The notes below the pieces were generated by a model. The model made no database searches and was not told where the DNA came from. It saw only the letters and a list, made by a program, of their open reading frames with translations. Made by a program: the position numbers and the translations under genes. From Glandiceps talaboti (Eukaryota; Hemichordata; Enteropneusta; Spengelidae), in contig NC_135560.1 in NCBI RefSeq assembly GCF_964340395.1, positions 10,070,098 to 10,134,097 of the forward strand: a DNA stretch of 64,000 nt, read 5' to 3'. Each line of letters begins with the position of its first letter. Position 1 is the first letter of the stretch. Positions 1 through 12,598 of this stretch are shown piece after piece.

Positions 1-1674
1 CGTTTACTGAGGTAAGAAAAACAGCGGCAGCATGGGAATTGAGCCAAATGTACCTCGAACTACAGAACGTGGCAGTGTTTTCTTTTCTAAGATTGCCGTT
101 AGGAAAAAAACTGTGGACCCAGGTGCTGCCAATGCTCGTGTGCGAGGCAGAACGCGAGCTGCATAAATCTCCGGAGCCTTGTGGCCCCGTAACACGGTAG
201 ATAGAATCAGCGCTTCCACCATGCATATTAATCCGGTATTCCTGAGGGCCCGAGGAAAAATCAATTTCTGCAAGCTGAAACACTAGACAGCCGATTAAGG
301 GGCCTTATCAGCGTGACCGAAGGGAAGGTACACCGTAAAAGTTGTCTTATCCTTGTTTGACCAACCTCCATGAATCTTGAAAAGAACGTCATATCGGGCA
401 CAAGATGACAAGTTTCGGATTTCTTGATGCATTATCTCGAAGGGAGAGGGAGGGGTTTCATTATTATAATCATTAATTAATGATACCCCTTTCAATATAT
501 AATTTGTTAATTTAAAAGAGTAAGAAAGAATGGTTTTACCAAAAGAGGCATTCAGACCCCTACCTCACCTTCTCTTCTTTGCAAAATGTTGAATCGCATC
601 TGTTATACGTCAACTGGATAATAGTACATGTAAATTACAAAAAAAGAGAAGAATTTCTTGCACTGGTAGACACGTCTTGTACTGAAATGTGAAAAAAAAT
701 ACTATCACGAAAACTACTAATACACATTTGAATAACAAATTAGAGCCACTCCGTACATTTACTCCATTCAAATATGGCATGGAGCGAAAAGAAAAAAAAC
801 TGTGCAAACGGTGGACCAATTTCAATTAGAAAGATGGACGCACAATTATTAAGGAGAGACTGCCTAGATTTCAGGTTTTGTTAGAGTGAACACATGTGTC
901 ATGCGACTCATTCAGTCGAGAAAGGGGTCTTTGTCGCGTATTACATTCTCAGGCATTTTGCTTTGAGGTGAAAGAGCTTTAGAGCCTCAGCTAAATATGG
1001 AGAGGAAACAAGAGTGTAGCCAAGTTAATCAATACGCTGTTCATCCGGAAAATTGGTGAGACGAGGCAGTCTGTCTTCGTCTTAGATGCATCGATCAAAC
1101 CGACGACTTTACTGTGTGACTCAGCTCGAAGTGTATGTTTGCAGGTATTTAAGGAAATACATACATATGAGAACAAGAATGGTGTTATACATATAAACAG
1201 TCTGCACATGACAACAATTACTTTTCTACGGTTTATTTAGATGGTATTTCATGTCTGTAATCAATACATGCAATTATCAATTAATTGTTATTAAAAGACC
1301 ATCTTAGTTAATTAGTTGTTGTTTTTACCGAACCTCTGTTTGTTTTTGCTTCTGTTAATAACGTTCCTAGCCTCGTGGTTCTCACCACAAAGGTACTGCT
1401 GTGAAAACTCAAAACCCTGAGTTGAAACAAGCGTGTTTCTTTCTAGTCCGATATTTCGTTGCCACGGAAACTGGGTTCTCGGCGTCGTTTGTGAGGACAT
1501 TGCTATAACAACGACATGTAACGTCGAAGTAGCCTCGTTTTGGAGTACACATAGCTCTCTAAATTGGATTCCCTCAAAGGAAACAATGTCGTGTAGTTTT
1601 TGTTATAATGTGAAAGTTATGTGGCATATGATATAGGTGATTTTACTACTTAAATACTTTTAACTTTCGTGCAG

Positions 1675-1677
<3 letters not shown>
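1..1677. other. Non-coding AT-rich sequence
   Basis: No conserved coding sequence was recognised. The open frames here (up to 89 codons) have no familiar domain or splice context. The one motif of note is an RFX X-box-like site at 1458-1471. Confidence 0.5.
1458..1471 (+). promoter_or_regulatory. RFX X-box-like motif
   Basis: GTTGCCACGGAAAC fits the two half-site layout of RFX sites (GTNRCC, 0-3 bases, RGYAAC) except for one mismatch in the second half. It resembles the GTTGCCATGGAAAC form known from conserved vertebrate non-coding elements. Function is unproven. Confidence 0.35.
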
Positions 1678-1706
<29 letters not shown>

Positions 1707-1898
1707 CATACATACATACATACATACATACATACATACATACATACATACACACATACATACATACATACATAAATACATACATACACACACCTACATA
1801 CATACATACATACATACATACATACATACATACATACATACATACATACACACATACACGCACGCACGCACGCACACACACACACATACATACATACA

Positions 1899-1929
<31 letters not shown>
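1678..1929. repeat. (CATA)n tetranucleotide array
   Basis: About 250 bp of CATA repeats, interrupted by CACA, AATA and CCTA variants and by a CGCA/CA block around 1857-1886. The MYVC and YIHT open frames on both strands come only from this periodicity. Confidence 0.98.
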
Positions 1930-1930
<1 letters not shown>

Positions 1931-2035
1931 ACTGTTGCTGGGTTGATTATACTACAACTGATTATTCTTTTGAGGAATACTGTGTCTCCCGGGGTCTTTA
2001 AAATTTTCTTTCAATGCCTGTCTTAACAATATGCG

Positions 2036-2224
2036 TCAGTTAGTCAGTCAGTCAGTCAGTCAGTCACTCAGTCAGTCACTCACTCACTCACTCGTTCGCT
2101 CGCTCGCTCGCTCGCACGCACGCACGCACGCACGCACACACACACGCACGCACGCACGCACGCACATACATTGACTGACTGACTGACTGACTGACTGACT
2201 GACTGACTGGTTGACTGAGTATGT
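2036..2224. repeat. Compound tetranucleotide array with inverted CAGT arms
   Basis: CAGT repeats (about 2042-2083) change in steps to CACT, CGCT, CGCA and CA units, ending in GACT repeats (2172-2209). The CAGT and GACT blocks are reverse complements and could pair as arms of more than 20 bp around a loop of about 90-100 nt. Confidence 0.9.
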
Positions 2225-2465
2225 GTCTCTGTATGTCTTTCCCTGTCCGGCAGTCAGTCTCCCTCTCTTTCACACTGTTTGTTTTTCTGTCGATGCGTGC
2301 GTGCATGTGTGCGTATGTACAGCCGAGTTAAACAATTTAGTACTGAGTGATGGCGAAGTAGTGGTCCTAAACTCTGGCTGTATGAACTGATAGTTGTATT
2401 GTGATAAATCTACAGTGTATTGTACTACGTCTCGTAGTAAACTCAGCTTAGTCAGACACTTTTAT

Positions 2466-2551
2466 GTATGAATGAATGAATGAATGAATGAATGAATGGA
2501 TGGATGGATGGATGGATGGATGAATGAATGATGAATGAATGAACGAACGAA
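2466..2551. repeat. (GAAT)n/(GGAT)n array
   Basis: GAAT units (2466-2497) shift to GGAT (about 2498-2520) and back to GAAT and GAAC. This is a simple tetranucleotide repeat with single-base motif changes. Confidence 0.95.
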
Positions 2552-2596
2552 GAAATGGGTAAAATGTCCGTCTGTCTATGTGCGTGTGCGTGCGCG

Positions 2597-2753
2597 TGGG
2601 TGGATGTATGTATGTATGTATGTATGTATGTATGTATGTATGTATGTATGTATGTATGTATGTATGTATGTATGTATGTATGTATGTATGTATGTATGTA
2701 TGTATGTATGTATGTATGTATGTATGTATGTATGTATGTATGTATGTATGTAC
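2597..2753. repeat. (TATG)n tetranucleotide array
   Basis: About 150 bp of nearly perfect TATG repeats directly abut the 47-bp minisatellite that follows. Overlapping long open frames are artefacts. Confidence 0.98.
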
Positions 2754-4470
2754 GTCAGTGTACGTTGTCTTGTACATTCAAATACCTTGGGTATACATAC
2801 GATAGTGTACGTCGTCATCCGATGGTGGCAGTCCCTGGATGGGTGGGAACCCATGCTTGTTAGCGAAATTTCAAATTACCCATATAAATATGGCAGTGCA
2901 TGTTGTCTTGTACATTCAAATACTTAAGGTATAAATACGGCAGTGAACGTTGTCTTGTACATTCAAATACTTTAGGTATAAATATGGCAGTGCACGTTGT
3001 CTTGTGCATTTGAATACTTTAGGTATAAATATGGCAGTGCACGTTGTCTTGTACATTCAAATACTTAAGGTATAAATACGGCAGTGAACGTTGTCTTGTA
3101 CATTCAAATACTTTAGGTATAAATACGACAGTGCACGTTGTCTTGTGCATTTGAATACTTTAGGTATAAATATGGCAGTGCACGTTGTCTTGTACATTCA
3201 AATACTTTAGGTATAAATACGGCAGTGTACGTTGTCTTATACATTCAAATACTTTAGGTATAAATGTGGCAGTGCACGTTGTCTTGTGCATTTGAATACT
3301 TTAGGTATAAATACGGCAGTGTACGTTGTCTTGTGCATTCAAATACTTTAGGTATAAATACGGCAGTGTACGTTGTCTTGTACATCCAAGTAATTTAGGT
3401 ATAAATACGGCAGTGCACGTTGTCTTGTACATTCAAATACTTTAGGTATAAATGTGGCAGTGCACGTTGTCTTGTGCATTTGAATACTTTAGGTATAAAT
3501 ACGGCAGTGTACGTTGTCTTGTACATTCAAATACTTTAGGTATAAATACGGCAGTGTACGTTGTCTTGTACATCCAAATAATTTAGGTATAAATACGGCA
3601 GTGCACGTTGTCTTGTACATTCAAATACTTTAGGTATAAATGTGGCAGTGTACGTTGTCTTGTACATTCAAATACTTTAAATATAGATACGACAGTGTAC
3701 GTTGTCTTGTACATTCAAATACTTTAGGTATAAATACGGCAGTGCACGTTGTCTTGTACAGTAAAATACTTTAGGTATAAATACGACAGTGAACGTTGCC
3801 TTGTACATTCATACTTTAGGTATAAATACGACAGTGTACGTTGTCTTGTACATTCAAATACTTTAGGTATAAATGTGGCAGTGTACGTTGTCTTGTACAT
3901 TCACATACTTTAAGTATAAATACGACAGTGTACGTTGTCTTGTACATTCAAATACTTTAGGTATAAATGTGGCAGTGTACGTTGTCTTGTACATTCACAT
4001 ACTTTAAGTATAAATACGACAGTGCACGTTGTCTTGTACATTCAAATACTTTAGGTATAAATGTGGCAGTGTACGTTGTCTTGTACATTCAAATACTTTA
4101 GGTATAAATACGGCAGTGAACGTTGCCTTGTACATTCATACTTTAGGTATAAATACGACAGTGTACGTTGTCTTGTACATTCAAATACTTTAGGTATAAA
4201 TGTGGCAGTGTACGTTGTCTTGTACATTCACATACTTTAAGTATAAATACGACAGTGTACGTTGTCTTGTACATTCAAATACTTTAGGTATACATGTGGC
4301 CTTGCACGTTGTCTTGGACATTCAAATACTTTAGGTATAAATATGGCAGTGCACGTTGTCTTGTACATTCAATACTTTAGGTATAAATATGGCATTGCAC
4401 GTTGTCTTGTACAGTAAAATACTTTAGGTATAAATACGGCAGTGAACGTTGTCTTGTACATTCAAACAGT
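2753..4470. repeat. 47-bp minisatellite with higher-order structure
   Basis: Tandem units of 47 bp, each containing GGTATAAATA, GCAGTG.ACGTTGTC and TTGTACATTCAAATAC. The first one or two units (2753-2815) are degenerate and are separated by about 65 bp of unrelated sequence. From about 2886 to 4470 the array is continuous, with roughly 33 units. Variant units recur at exact multiples: the GTGCATTTGAAT variant starts at 3004, 3145, 3286 and 3474 (steps 141, 141, 188), and the CATCCAA variant at 3383 and 3571 (step 188). A unit two bases shorter recurs at 3806 and 4133 (327 = 6x47+45). This points to amplification of multi-unit blocks. Confidence 0.97.
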
Positions 4471-7400
4471 GGAGATTCCATTCTCGATATGATTAAGATA
4501 AGCTCCTATAAACCAGTCCGCGCGCAATATAAGTTTGGGTTGATGAATGAACTGTATCACACGTGCACCTATCCGGTTGTAAGATCTGATTTGTACCTCA
4601 CAATTTAGTCAAGTCTTGAGACATGTTGAACGCTTTATTTCCAGTAGTCTCCTTAGCTTTGACCTTAGATTATAAAATTTCAACTCCCTATAGACTAAAG
4701 TGTGTATACAACGTAGAAGCACAATTTGACCAATATGCTACCGGAGTTTGAAGTTGACAAAATGTAAAGTATAAATGTGTTTAATTTCCCCCTAGTCAAG
4801 ATCGCGTCGAATTTCAGCTCGTTTGACATGATTAATGGAATTATCGATTATTTTTAGTATGAACAGAAGACTGTCACGTGTCCTAATTATTGATGGACGG
4901 TAAACCCTTAAAACAATAGTATGGCAGTCGTATGAAAATTGTGTACATGTACTCGCAATGAGAACAGATGCTCAAATATCGGTGCTTGGTCTCTCCTGGC
5001 AACGGTGTGCAATTGATTGTGGTTGCCAGGCAACGAGCTTTAGCTGGAATGCGAGATTGTGTTCTTTCACATCATACAAACGACCGTCGATTTTGGTGGC
5101 AGTGATGGATGGCGTTGGGGAGCCAGTAGTGGGACCCCGAGACCACCAACCTAAAAAAAAGACAGAAAGAAGGAAGCCCGACTCTTCCCACAGATTGTGA
5201 TTAATGGCCATCTACTGGTAGTAAAAAATCGCTAAAGATACCTATATTTCAAAGACCTCGAACTTTAACTTCCATGTCTAGCATAGTCGTGTGCATGCAG
5301 CGATGTCTGTGCATGTAAAAGCAAGATAACTGTAATCAAACGGCTCAAAAATTTGCTCTTGGCCAATAAAAACTTGACCGAGATTAAGTTCTGGTATATG
5401 TCATCGCGTAATTGTCTACAGTACTAGCCTCTAACCACACAGACGTGATTACTTCCAATTATTTCCCACGGCCTTTCCCCTTAGGGTGGTAGATTGATGC
5501 ACAAAAAGTACAACCCCGCTTACGGAAAAGACAAAAGAAACACCAGGTTAGGAGGGCCTTCATTTGGCAGCCCAAACAAATAACTATAATTTTGTTAGAT
5601 TTATGAGGGTTTCCCTTCTTCAGTTATAGAAGTTCTTAAATTAAAAACTAGACGACTATAATTAGATTATACAATTGCTTGTTTGTTAACGACACGACCC
5701 TCGGACAGACTGTTTTATTGTCCGGGGCGAGTCGACGAATTACACATCTTCGTTCAAAGTAAGCTGCACCGAAGTCAATGGAGACATCGAAGACTCGAAG
5801 ACTGGCCTCGGAAAATCGAGGAGTCTGGCGCCGGTGCACCCTCATTAATGACCCAGTGGGGTAGTTACTTTACTTTCTTTTAAACTGTGCGACCATGCCT
5901 AACAGGCGTCACAGTCGGAGAACGACAGAACAAGAGTCACGTGACCAACATGTCACACCAGGATGATGAGAAATTCACATTTTCACGACCGTAAAAGAAA
6001 TTGGAACGTATTACAAGCAGTACTGTACTGCAATAATGCCAAAACTTAGAATAGGGGACATGAAGATGCTGGCGTCAACAAAATAAGAAAAGAAAAATAG
6101 ACTTCAAGATAACACAGTAACTATCTTTTTCTCCAGACACAAATTTCAAATATCGATGTAGTTTGGTGTAGCTTTTTCCCAATGATGTAGGAATGTTTGG
6201 GAAACTTTCTCGTGTCGTACGTGAACTACTCGTACGATATGCTGACAAGTCGGCGCCATCTGAACTGCGGCAACTTGAATCAAAATTTGAAGAAGTCGGA
6301 GATGTTGAAAGAATGCTCTCAAAAATTTAGGATTTTATGCAGTGGGGTCTGGTCTCCATTCCGAACGTGCAGTTCAGTGCTTAAAATTTCTGGCGTTTTT
6401 AATGATATGACGATCGGATAGTCAGACGGTATTTTTTTGCTACCAGTCAGGGAATTTCACTGCTAGATAAGGAAACAAATAATGATAATAATGTACAACA
6501 ATTACGTGAATACACCCCAACACTCAAACTTGTTCACAATAGTACAACTTGTGGTATAACCAATATATTATCATTGACTAGGAATTATATTGCATTGTAA
6601 AAATATAAATCAAACACATGTACAATACCTAAATAATGAGCACCAGAGATTGGCGTACCTACCCATACACGCCGAAATCACTTATGAGACACCTACAGTA
6701 CAACAATCTTTGTGAAATTGCTTGGAATCCGTAAACTTTTAAAAAATATATATTAAGTATAATTTGTCCAGTGATTACAGATTTCTAAAGTTATTGAGAA
6801 CGTATAACTTCTTTGAATCAAGTATTTTCATTGAAATTAACGCCACTAAGAATGTATCGTTTAGTCAAACAAAAAAAGAGAAATATTCGACTTGAAGAAT
6901 TTTACAATTGAAACTACCGAACAACTATTTCAAATACAAGCTTTCCAAAACTCTGTTTCCAAAAAAGACAGTATAAATAATTTCTGTAAAATATAAAGAT
7001 ATGATAGTTGGTGATTGGAAGAGTTTTGCATAACAAATTTGCAGAAACGTTTTTGATATTTTGTAACTATGCGAATTTTTTTTTCATGCCAGTTGTCTTC
7101 AACAAGCAGACAACGAAATCAGGCTTTGGAGATAGTATATATTTTTTATCATATAAGACTCCAAAAAAAGACGCTTTCATGAATTCCAGACGAGTGGAAC
7201 TAAATTCCGCCAACCACAAAAAATATTTAAGAAATGTGTACAATCTTACAGTAATACGCAAGGCCGCGATCGGTAAACATCGGTAAGAATGGCTGAAAGG
7301 GTAATTTCAAGGTTTGAAAGGAACCGTAATGTTTCAAAGTTGACACTCTAAAGCTTCGATCTCTACGGCCAATTTACGTCGAATGAGGCTTTACTTTTAC

Positions 7401-7979
7401 TCCGACTCTTTGTGTTATGTGTGTGTATTTGTCTTCGCAACCCTTGTCATGTCAAGCCATGTCAAAATGACGAGTTGTAAAGACCGCCAGGTATGTACCG
7501 CAAAGTCCTTTAAAAAGATCGGAATCTAGCTAACGTACAAAAAATCTCACTTTCTAAATGTTTATTTCTTCAAATTCCTTTTTTTTCCCATTGTAGCGAT
7601 TTTCGACTATCGGAAATTATCCGACTTTCTGTGATCGAGTGTAGTAAAACTTTTTACAGATAACGAGCTGATAAGACTTTGTTTTAAAACGTTGATACTT
7701 ACGAGTGATATCAATATTAACGAAAAATAATGACCAGATCCTTGAGCGCTGTTACTATAATTTCACCGATATAAATATTGTTGGGTGAAATCAACATCAA
7801 TATCAAATGAAATCAAGGAAGTATATTGACTTCAAAAAATCTTAGTCGCAGATATACATATACATACTGTTGTATATAATATACGACTCCTCAGTATCTC
7901 GCTTGATGGTATGTTATTTACACCGTACATGTAATGAACACTGTTTACTCCAGCATAGACATTTTATATATACTGAATT

Positions 7980-7982
<3 letters not shown>
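4471..7982. other. Non-coding AT-rich sequence
   Basis: No exon, RNA gene or transposon was recognised. Short open frames (up to 92 codons) have no familiar domain. An RFX X-box lies at 5022-5034. Confidence 0.5.
5022..5034. promoter_or_regulatory. RFX X-box palindrome
   Basis: GTTGCCAGGCAAC consists of two perfect inverted RFX half-sites (GTTGCC and GGCAAC) with one base between. A further half-site, GGCAAC, lies 20 bp to the left (4998-5003), so CCTGGCAAC and GTTGCCAGG also form a 9-bp inverted repeat. The match to the RFX consensus is strong; regulatory activity is inferred. Confidence 0.5.
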
Positions 7983-8053
<71 letters not shown>

Positions 8054-8138
8054 TGTATATATATAATGTTGGTTGAAACATCATCAAAGGTAATCGGTTA
8101 AAATTCTTTGTTGTAGACATACAATATATACTATGTAC

Positions 8139-8231
<93 letters not shown>

Positions 8232-8338
8232 TTGTTACTATTACGCTCTGCCACTGCGGTATAGAGCACTGTCTTAGCAGATTGATACTCACCGAGTTAT
8301 ATATATATATATATATATAGTATATTATATATATATAA
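7983..8338. repeat. Three (TA)n runs
   Basis: TA dinucleotide runs at 7983-8050, 8141-8228 and 8299-8338 are separated by about 90 and 70 bp of unique sequence. Such runs are self-complementary and prone to cruciform formation and length change. Confidence 0.97.
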
Positions 8339-11300
8339 TGTTCCGAATGTTGTTTATGTAAAAATACACAATATTTATAAATCTATGAATCTTCACATGC
8401 TACTTTGTTCATCATATATGTATCCACTACATTTAGTTATGTACCACTTCAACTCTAAGTTGTGACAAGTAGCCAGCAGTTTGGTAATTTGGTCACTTTC
8501 CATCTATAATATATGGTTATTGCACTATCTCGTTTTGGGACTAGAAATTGACAGCCATCGTTCAAGTCTAAGTCGCGTTAATCTGTTTCCATTACAAGTA
8601 AAAAGGTAAGGTAGCTCGATCGGCAAGCTACGCTTTCACACAATTACGGGCACAGTCTATGTAAGTGTATTACACTGGGTAATTGTGCAGTGTTAAAGAC
8701 GAACAACGTCAAATATGTTGGGCAGGACAACGTAAATACGCAAGACGGACAACGTGTAGACTATAAGTAAAACAACGTGTAGCGGTTAGCAACTGTAAAA
8801 GCCACAACTTTACTTTGTAGTCGTTCAAGACATAGAAATGCAATCTTGGCTTGTCTCGATAAAAAATGTAACTTTATTGATCTATTACAATCAGAAACAC
8901 AAAGGGTTAAAAACAAGGGAGACACAGAGGTTACAACTCGTAATGTCTTTTATTACAAAAAGAGAGTGTGATGGCCAATGCACTCATTTGGCTTTGCTGA
9001 ATCGCAATTAATATTGGTAGGGTTTGGTAAATGTATGTGATTTTATCTCCATTTACAGCTCAGTTTCATTCAGTTATGTGCAGCCTTCTCCTTGGATATC
9101 ACCGTACCGTACCGTGTAGATAAACCGACTGTCGTTTATCTGGTTTGCCTTAACAATCTCGGAGTTGACATAAATTAGCCTACCCCTAGTTATCTTCAGA
9201 GATCTGGACACTCTTATCTTCTATTATACTTTACTTTGGATGGATTTTACCCTGAATATAATAATAATTATTATTATTATGATATCATGATGCTGGAGTG
9301 ATCTTTCCGTCGAAACCTAAATGAACAAAGAGAATCTGACGTATGTTTTAAAAAAATAATCTTCTTTTAACTCTGTTCTGTTTTTTTCACAAACAACGAA
9401 CACCTTTGGGTATCTCAAACCATCGTGATTCGGATTCGGATATATTTTTGATCTATTTCAACATCTGAAACAAGAACTCACGTCGTCACCTGGTATGACA
9501 TGCCAGAATAGGAACGTTTAAAAAGAAAACATTAAAACAATACCTCGTGAAATAATAATCTGTTTCGGGCGAAGTCCCGAGTCCTGACAAAATACTTAAA
9601 GGGGAAATATTTTTGCCTTATATTTAGTCTTGAAATTACCCTGGGAACGAAGAAGAAACGTTCGAACGACCCTGAACTTGGCTGTAATGTTGAGGAACTG
9701 TAATCACGGCATATGAAACCTTGGTACGTTAATGATAGCAGTACGGCTTGGCGGGAGCAAACAGTGATGTTGTTCGACATGGGGTTTGAAGCTTAGCGTG
9801 TGGCAATCATTTCTGAATATTCCATTTGAAGGAACGATTCGGTTGGGGTTCTTTTTCCTAAAAGTCCAAGTTTACCCTTTTTATTCAAATGACTACGGAG
9901 TTAGGTATATTTTTAGTTAAAAGGCGGGAAGTGCGTTATATTCCCTCACACTCACATTTCACTGATTATAGCCAAGTGTGATAATTATTTTAGAGTGTGT
10001 TGCACGGTCGTCGTTCATCGATTGCCTTTGCATGATATTCCCAATCCAAACTGAGCAGAAATTCGTCGACATCCGATTCAATTGACATATTGGTAAGACT
10101 TTGCCGGCACTGACATAACAAATCTTCATACAACATTCATAAATTTGCAGTTGTTTGCTTAAACGAACAATGTATTTGACGTTAAAGTTGGTGAGGTGAA
10201 TAAAACTATATATACATTAGCTGGTTTCATCATAAATTAATTCATGTAGTACATGTAAAAGAAATGTAAAGAATCTCCTTTCCGTGAGTATGTGATAGAG
10301 AAATGTGAACGACGAGAAAGGGTTCTTTGATTCAGGCGCATAAAAAGACGCAAAGATGCCCAATGCAGTTTTGCTTTCAAATTGGTAGGGTGTCATACGC
10401 GGTAAAACTAATTCGGTTAATGGAAGCCCAGTCTTGTTAAGCCATGTAGCTTTTACATGATGAGTTCTAAACAGACATGATGAGGGGAAAATGTTCGTCT
10501 TTCTATAATCGTAATCTTAATTACTTGTTTGTCCATCAGAAAATTGCGAATTGATGAAGGCACGAACTTTCACGTCTAAAGCGGGCTAAATGTGCAGCTC
10601 ACGAGAGAATTAAAGCTTTCAGAGTACTACAAAGCTACGCTCTCAAGTGCGTAGTGCTGTCACAGTTCGTCGTTGGGTGGATGTGACATTCGCCGATTAC
10701 ATGTGACAGCTCAGTCGCTGAATCAAGACACGACATCGCCCGTACGTCACTTTACACGTAAATGTGATAGAAACTTTCGATGTAGATTAAAACGGTTTTC
10801 GGTCCTTCCGGAAATGGATAGTACGGTTGCATGAAGAATTTTTGTCTTGCTGTCTTCATGCATGAAATCGCAGACATAGTGAACACGAGATGTTTTCGGT
10901 AGGAAGTAACGCTCGAGTACTCATTGACATACACCTTGTGGTAAATATGTAGACGTTGGTAAATTTCACTTTGACAACCGATCGCCAAAGAAACACTACC
11001 TACAAAATTGCTCGGCTCTTTTGGTCTTTTCGTACCTACAATTCAAATCCTTTCTCTTTTCACCACTATATAAACTTGAAGTTGTCCTTTGCATAATTTA
11101 TACCCTTAGGGCAAAGGTCATCGGATTGTTCGCTCGTTTAGACAAGAATGGCCAATTGGCGGGGCACGATAAAGTTGTTTCCAAATCAAAAGAAACCGAC
11201 AATACAATAATGGCTGGCGGCAAAACCGTCCGAATTGTCACTTCCTTCATCCTTAAGTTCGGTAGTTTCCTTTCCCCGAGGCTCTGTTGATCGTGTTTGG

Positions 11301-11619
11301 ATTTCAACAATGAAGACAAGCGATATTACTTGGGATTCAATTCGTAATCAACGTACCAACAACTGGCCGTGAAGTATTCAAAGAGTGAACTTTCCTTTCG
11401 GTTGTTTACATCTACATATGTCTTACTCGTTATGTTGTCATGGCAACCGACTCTGGTTTTTCTCCAACTGTTGATAGTCTACACGACTGTGTTCTATCGA
11501 TGAAGGTTATGTTCTGACTTGATGTATGAAATGTGAGTCACTGTTGTTTCTATTTGCTGAGATATACTGGGTTTCATTTATGGTATGGCAGACATGGTTA
11601 GAGTGACTGGAAAAACTTG
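8339..11619. other. Non-coding sequence
   Basis: No conserved coding sequence or RNA gene was recognised. An RFX X-box is present at 11434-11447. Confidence 0.5.
11434..11447. promoter_or_regulatory. RFX X-box-like motif
   Basis: GTTGTCATGGCAAC has one perfect half-site (GGCAAC), with a T for C change in the other, at the usual 2-bp spacing. It is a candidate RFX site only. Confidence 0.4.
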
Positions 11620-11906
11620 CATTCATGCATTCATTCATTCATTCATTCATTCATTCATTCATTCATTCATTCATTCATTCATTCATTCATTCAGGCACAT
11701 ACATACATACATACATACATGCATACATACATACATACATACATACATACACACATACATACATACATGCACACATACATACATACATACATACATACAT
11801 ACATACATACATACATACGTACGTACATACATACATACATACATACCTTCATACATACATACATTCATATATACATGCATACATACAGGCAGGCAGGCAG
11901 GCAGGC

Positions 11907-11950
<44 letters not shown>

Positions 11951-11982
11951 GGATGGACGACAGACAGACAGACATATACACA
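11620..11982. repeat. Compound array (ATTC)n-(CATA)n-(CAGG)n-(CAGA)n
   Basis: ATTC units (11620-11693) are followed by CATA (11695-11888), a short CAGG block and CAGA units (to about 11982). Neighbouring motifs mostly differ by one base. The open frames of up to 166 codons are repeat translations. Confidence 0.97.
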
Positions 11983-12441
11983 TATCGGGCAAAGATATAT
12001 GCAGAAAGTAGTGGAAAGAGAGACAGAAAACGCAGAGTTAAATAAAACTGACAGTCTTGGTGATGACTGTATTATGGAAAGTTGAATCAGCCTCTAATAC
12101 AAAGGATTACTTGGTGAACAAATCCCACAACTTGATTAGTTTGTTACAACAGGTGAAGAGCATGACCAGTGCATAAGTGAAAAGTAGTTCTACGATTATA
12201 AACAGACAAGTGTCTAGTCTGTGGATTATAATATAATGTTTTTTCCAGGGAAGTGGGTTTTTCTGATTTCCTACAGCAAAAAATCTATATTACTCTTTTA
12301 TGACGTTATAGAATGTGACATTGGACCCCGGTATTGGACTTGACTACAACTTGAATGGTAACCAAGATCAGGCTTAGTTGATTAGAGTATACACAGATAA
12401 ATAAATAAATCAATGAAAGAATCAAAAGCACGCATACACAA

Positions 12442-12598
12442 ACACACACACACACACACATATATGTATATGTGTTTGTGTACATGTATGTATGTATGTA
12501 TGTATGTATGTATGTATGTATGTATGTATGTATGTATGTATGTATGTATGTATGTATGTATGTATGTATGTATGTATGTATGTATGTATGTACGTACG
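12442..12598. repeat. (CA)n followed by (TATG)n array
   Basis: A short CA run (12442-12460) is followed by about 110 bp of near-perfect TATG repeats (12484-12591). Confidence 0.97.

Noticed and set aside
4958-5211. Overlapping open frames of about 80 codons on both strands
   Set aside because: No domain recognised. The local order comes from the X-box inverted repeats.
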